A stretch of 64,000 nt of DNA, taken from positions 1 to 64,000 of the forward strand of contig CAVSZI010000008.1 in the NCBI GenBank assembly GCA_963732345.1, written 5' to 3'. Numbering within the stretch: position 1 is the first letter of the stretch; every line of letters begins with the position of its first letter. Shown one piece after another: positions 62,524-64,000 of the stretch. A model generated the notes under the pieces. That model was not told where the DNA came from. It worked only from the letters and a program-made list of their open reading frames with translations, and searched no databases. This DNA comes from Bog-532 sp963732345 (GTDB taxonomy: Bacteria > Actinomycetota > Actinomycetes > Streptosporangiales > Streptosporangiaceae). Position numbers and translations under genes: made by a program.

Positions 62524-62922
62524 TCAGACCAGGATCTTAGCCTTTTCGCGGTCGAACTCCTCGGGCGTGATAACCCCCCGGTCGCGCAGGTCAGCGAGCT
62601 TCGTCAGCTGTTCTGCGGGGCTGCTCCCGGCGGAGTCCTGAACAGCGCGGACCTCCTGGTCGTAGCGGACAGCCTGCCGCGCCGACCGCTCGTGCATCGA
62701 GTCGCCGCGCACGATCAGGTAGGCCAGCACGCCAATCAGCGGGATGAACAGCACGAACAGGAACCACAGGGCCTTGGCCCAGCCGGACAGGTCAGGACTG
62801 CGGAAGATGTCGATGAACACCATGATCAGGATCCAGAACCAGATCACCCACAGGAAGACCTCGAGAATCGTCCAGAAAATGTTCAGTAGCGGATATGACG
62901 ACGATGCAGCGGCAATTGTCAT
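62524..62922 (-). CDS. PLDc_N and SHOCT domain membrane protein
   Basis: 132 residues. Two helices, NIFWTILEVFLWVIWFWILI and ALWFLFVLFIPLIGVLAYLI (with the PLDc_N pattern FxxWxxxLxxxPxxG), are followed by a cytoplasmic SHOCT hairpin at the end: LTKLADLRDRGVITPEEFDR, EKAKIL. It is a small stress-type membrane protein; SHOCT modules mediate oligomerisation. The start is ATG 62922 (MTIAAASS) or ATG 62943. It is divergent from the glutamine amidotransferase gene; palindrome copies 7 and 8 lie in the gap. Confidence 0.82.
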   Translation of the reverse strand: MTIAAASSSYPLLNIFWTILEVFLWVIWFWILIMVFIDIFRSPDLSGWAKALWFLFVLFIPLIGVLAYLIVRGDSMHERSARQAVRYDQEVRAVQDSAGSSPAEQLTKLADLRDRGVITPEEFDREKAKILV

Positions 62923-63035
62923 TTCTTTGGCCTGCCTTCTCATTCACGTCAGCGAGGTTGCCCTCGGGCACCCTGCCGGGTTGTGGTGGTTAAGGGGCGC
63001 ACCCTCAATCATTCGGCTGGCCCGCGACCCGGACA

Positions 63036-63052
63036 TCACCCCCGGTGGGTGA
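63036..63052. promoter_or_regulatory. palindrome copy 7 (TCACCC-N5-GGGTGA)
   Basis: TCACCC-CCGGT-GGGTGA, both halves perfect. First of a pair; the second begins 31 bp later (centre to centre 31 bp, about three helical turns), so both lie on the same face of DNA. Confidence 0.7.
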
Positions 63053-63066
63053 ACAGGCGCCGCCGT

Positions 63067-63083
63067 TCACCCCGTACGGGTGA
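63067..63083. promoter_or_regulatory. palindrome copy 8 (TCACCC-N5-GGGTGA)
   Basis: TCACCC-CGTAC-GGGTGA. A -10-like TACATA (63117-63122) lies 33 nt downstream, putting this site near -54 of the glutamine amidotransferase promoter, a usual place for an activator. Confidence 0.7.
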
Positions 63084-63155
63084 TTCCTGCCCGCCGGGCG
63101 GCTGGCAGAAAGGGCGTACATAGGGCTCCCGTCCATGGACGGAGAGGAGTAACGC

Positions 63156-63998
63156 ATGTGCCGCTGGCTTGCTTACACCGGTTCACCCATCCTGCTCTCG
63201 GATGTGCTCTATACACCGGCCCATTCGCTGATCGATCAGAGCCTGCATTCGAAGCTGGGGGCCGAGACGACGAACGGCGATGGATTCGGCGTCGGCTGGT
63301 ATGACGCCGCGCCGGCCCCCGGGGTCTTCCGCAGCGTCGAGCCGGCCTGGAATGATGCGAACCTGCGTGAGCTCGCGGGCCACGTGCGCTCGCGACTGTT
63401 CTTCGCGCATATCCGGGCGGCGATCGGGTCGGCCGTTCAGCAGACGAACTGCCATCCGTTCCGCTACGGCCGCTGGCTGTTCATGCACAACGGATTCATC
63501 GACGGGTTCGCGGCGATCAAGCGCGACCTGGTGCTCGCGGTCGACGAATCGCTCTATCTCGAGATCAAGGGGCAGGCCGACACCGAGGTCCTGTTCTACC
63601 TGGCGCTCAGCTTCGGCCTTGAGGACGATCCGCCAGGGGCTGTCGCGCGGGCCATCGGGTTCGTGGAGGCCGCCGGGCGGCGGCGCGGTGTCACCTATCC
63701 CTTCCAGGGCACGATCGCCACCAGCGACGGCGAGGGGCTGTGGACGTTCCGCTACTCCACCGAGGGCAGCTCACGGTCGCTGTTCTTCAGCCGCGACGTC
63801 CGCGCGGTGCGGCAGCTGTATCCCGGCCGGGAGGTCCTGTTCGAGGTGTCCGACGACGCGCGGCTCGTGGTCTCCGAACCGATCGGTGACCTGCCCGGCG
63901 CCTGGATCGAGATGCCCGAGGCCAGCTACGGAGTGGTCGGCCAGGGAGATGACCGGCTGCTGCCCTTCGCCGTGCAGCCCCCGTCGAAGGTCCTGTAA
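63156..63998 (+). CDS. class II glutamine amidotransferase (YafJ-like)
   Basis: 280 residues, complete within the window. It begins MCRWLAYTGSPI, with the nucleophilic Cys2 exposed after methionine removal, as in all Ntn-type glutamine amidotransferases. GAETTNGDGFGVGWYD, FFAHIRAAIGSAVQQTNCHP, WLFMHNGFIDGF and the ADTEVLFYLAL acid stretch also match. The enzyme releases ammonia from glutamine; this stand-alone group (YafJ/EgtC-like) has no fixed partner, although EgtC acts in ergothioneine synthesis. No egt genes are visible. Start ATG 63156 has GGAGAGGAG upstream. Confidence 0.92.
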   Translation: MCRWLAYTGSPILLSDVLYTPAHSLIDQSLHSKLGAETTNGDGFGVGWYDAAPAPGVFRSVEPAWNDANLRELAGHVRSRLFFAHIRAAIGSAVQQTNCHPFRYGRWLFMHNGFIDGFAAIKRDLVLAVDESLYLEIKGQADTEVLFYLALSFGLEDDPPGAVARAIGFVEAAGRRRGVTYPFQGTIATSDGEGLWTFRYSTEGSSRSLFFSRDVRAVRQLYPGREVLFEVSDDARLVVSEPIGDLPGAWIEMPEASYGVVGQGDDRLLPFAVQPPSKVL

Positions 63999-64000
63999 CG

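Overview
The window is high-GC, codon-biased DNA of an actinomycete (Actinomycetota). Evidence: pervasive G/C third positions, ANTAR, DUF4232, DUF1906, MauE-like and large ATPase-LuxR families, Tat-type secretion signals, and SD-preceded GTG/ATG starts. The genus cannot be fixed from the sequence alone.

Layout. (1) 0-7.6 kb is eroded DNA with a few intact genes (a pyrophosphate-type phosphofructokinase, a semialdehyde-type aldehyde dehydrogenase, a membrane-anchored methyltransferase). Around them lie remnants: HTH regulator, SDR, pentapeptide repeat, ATPase, a deleted and partly inverted Wadjet (JetA/JetC) defence locus, a DUF6788 gene and a serine recombinase. (2) 7.7-13.4 kb encodes two 'secreted repeat' (COG4315-type) envelope proteins and a very large Tat-exported GH2 glycosidase split by one frameshift. 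(3) 14-17.7 kb has a PaaH-type 3-hydroxyacyl-CoA dehydrogenase, a GH65 remnant, a transposase remnant and an aldo/keto reductase. (4) 17.8-26.4 kb is a complete C3 catabolic cassette: dhaK-dhaL-dhaM (PTS dihydroxyacetone kinase, with a DhaM that fuses EIIA, HPr and a full Enzyme I) then glpF-glpK-glpD (glycerol channel, kinase, G3P dehydrogenase). Both branches feed the triose-phosphate pool. (5) 26.5-34.3 kb carries a CBS-BON protein, a small conserved protein, an acetyl-CoA-synthetase-type ligase and a four-gene minus-strand operon of Tat/membrane/lipoprotein genes. (6) 34.5-45.5 kb carries a TetR-MFS efflux pair, a tandem duplication of a ketopantoate-reductase-like gene (second copy frameshifted), a decayed ybhN-type gene, a GAF-ANTAR regulator, a hemolysin III protein and a HerA-like ATPase. 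Three copies of a compact promoter-plus-structured-RNA element are scattered here. (7) 45.6-64 kb is a stress/dormancy-style island: HdeD-like protein, arylsulfatase with its formylglycine-generating enzyme, DUF6325, DUF2252, GAP, DUF1269, SHOCT and class II glutamine amidotransferase genes, and two giant convergent ATPase-LuxR regulators.

Two signals stand out. First, a 17-bp palindrome, TCACCC-N5-GGGTGA (right half invariant in 8 copies), sits in front of nearly every transcription unit of the 45.6-63.1 kb island and was not found in intergenic DNA elsewhere in the window. It looks like the operator of an undescribed local regulon, perhaps controlled by one of the two resident LuxR proteins. 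Second, three copies of an about 60-nt hairpin RNA with conserved internal-loop bases, each behind its own TANGGT -10 box and ending in a T-run, lie at 39.9, 42.5 and 43.75 kb, one directly upstream of the hemolysin III gene; this may be an unrecognised attenuator or riboswitch-like class. A 32-nt poly-A run with about 250 nt of AT-rich sequence at 46.04-46.33 kb interrupts a membrane-protein gene and is probably a sequence or assembly artefact.
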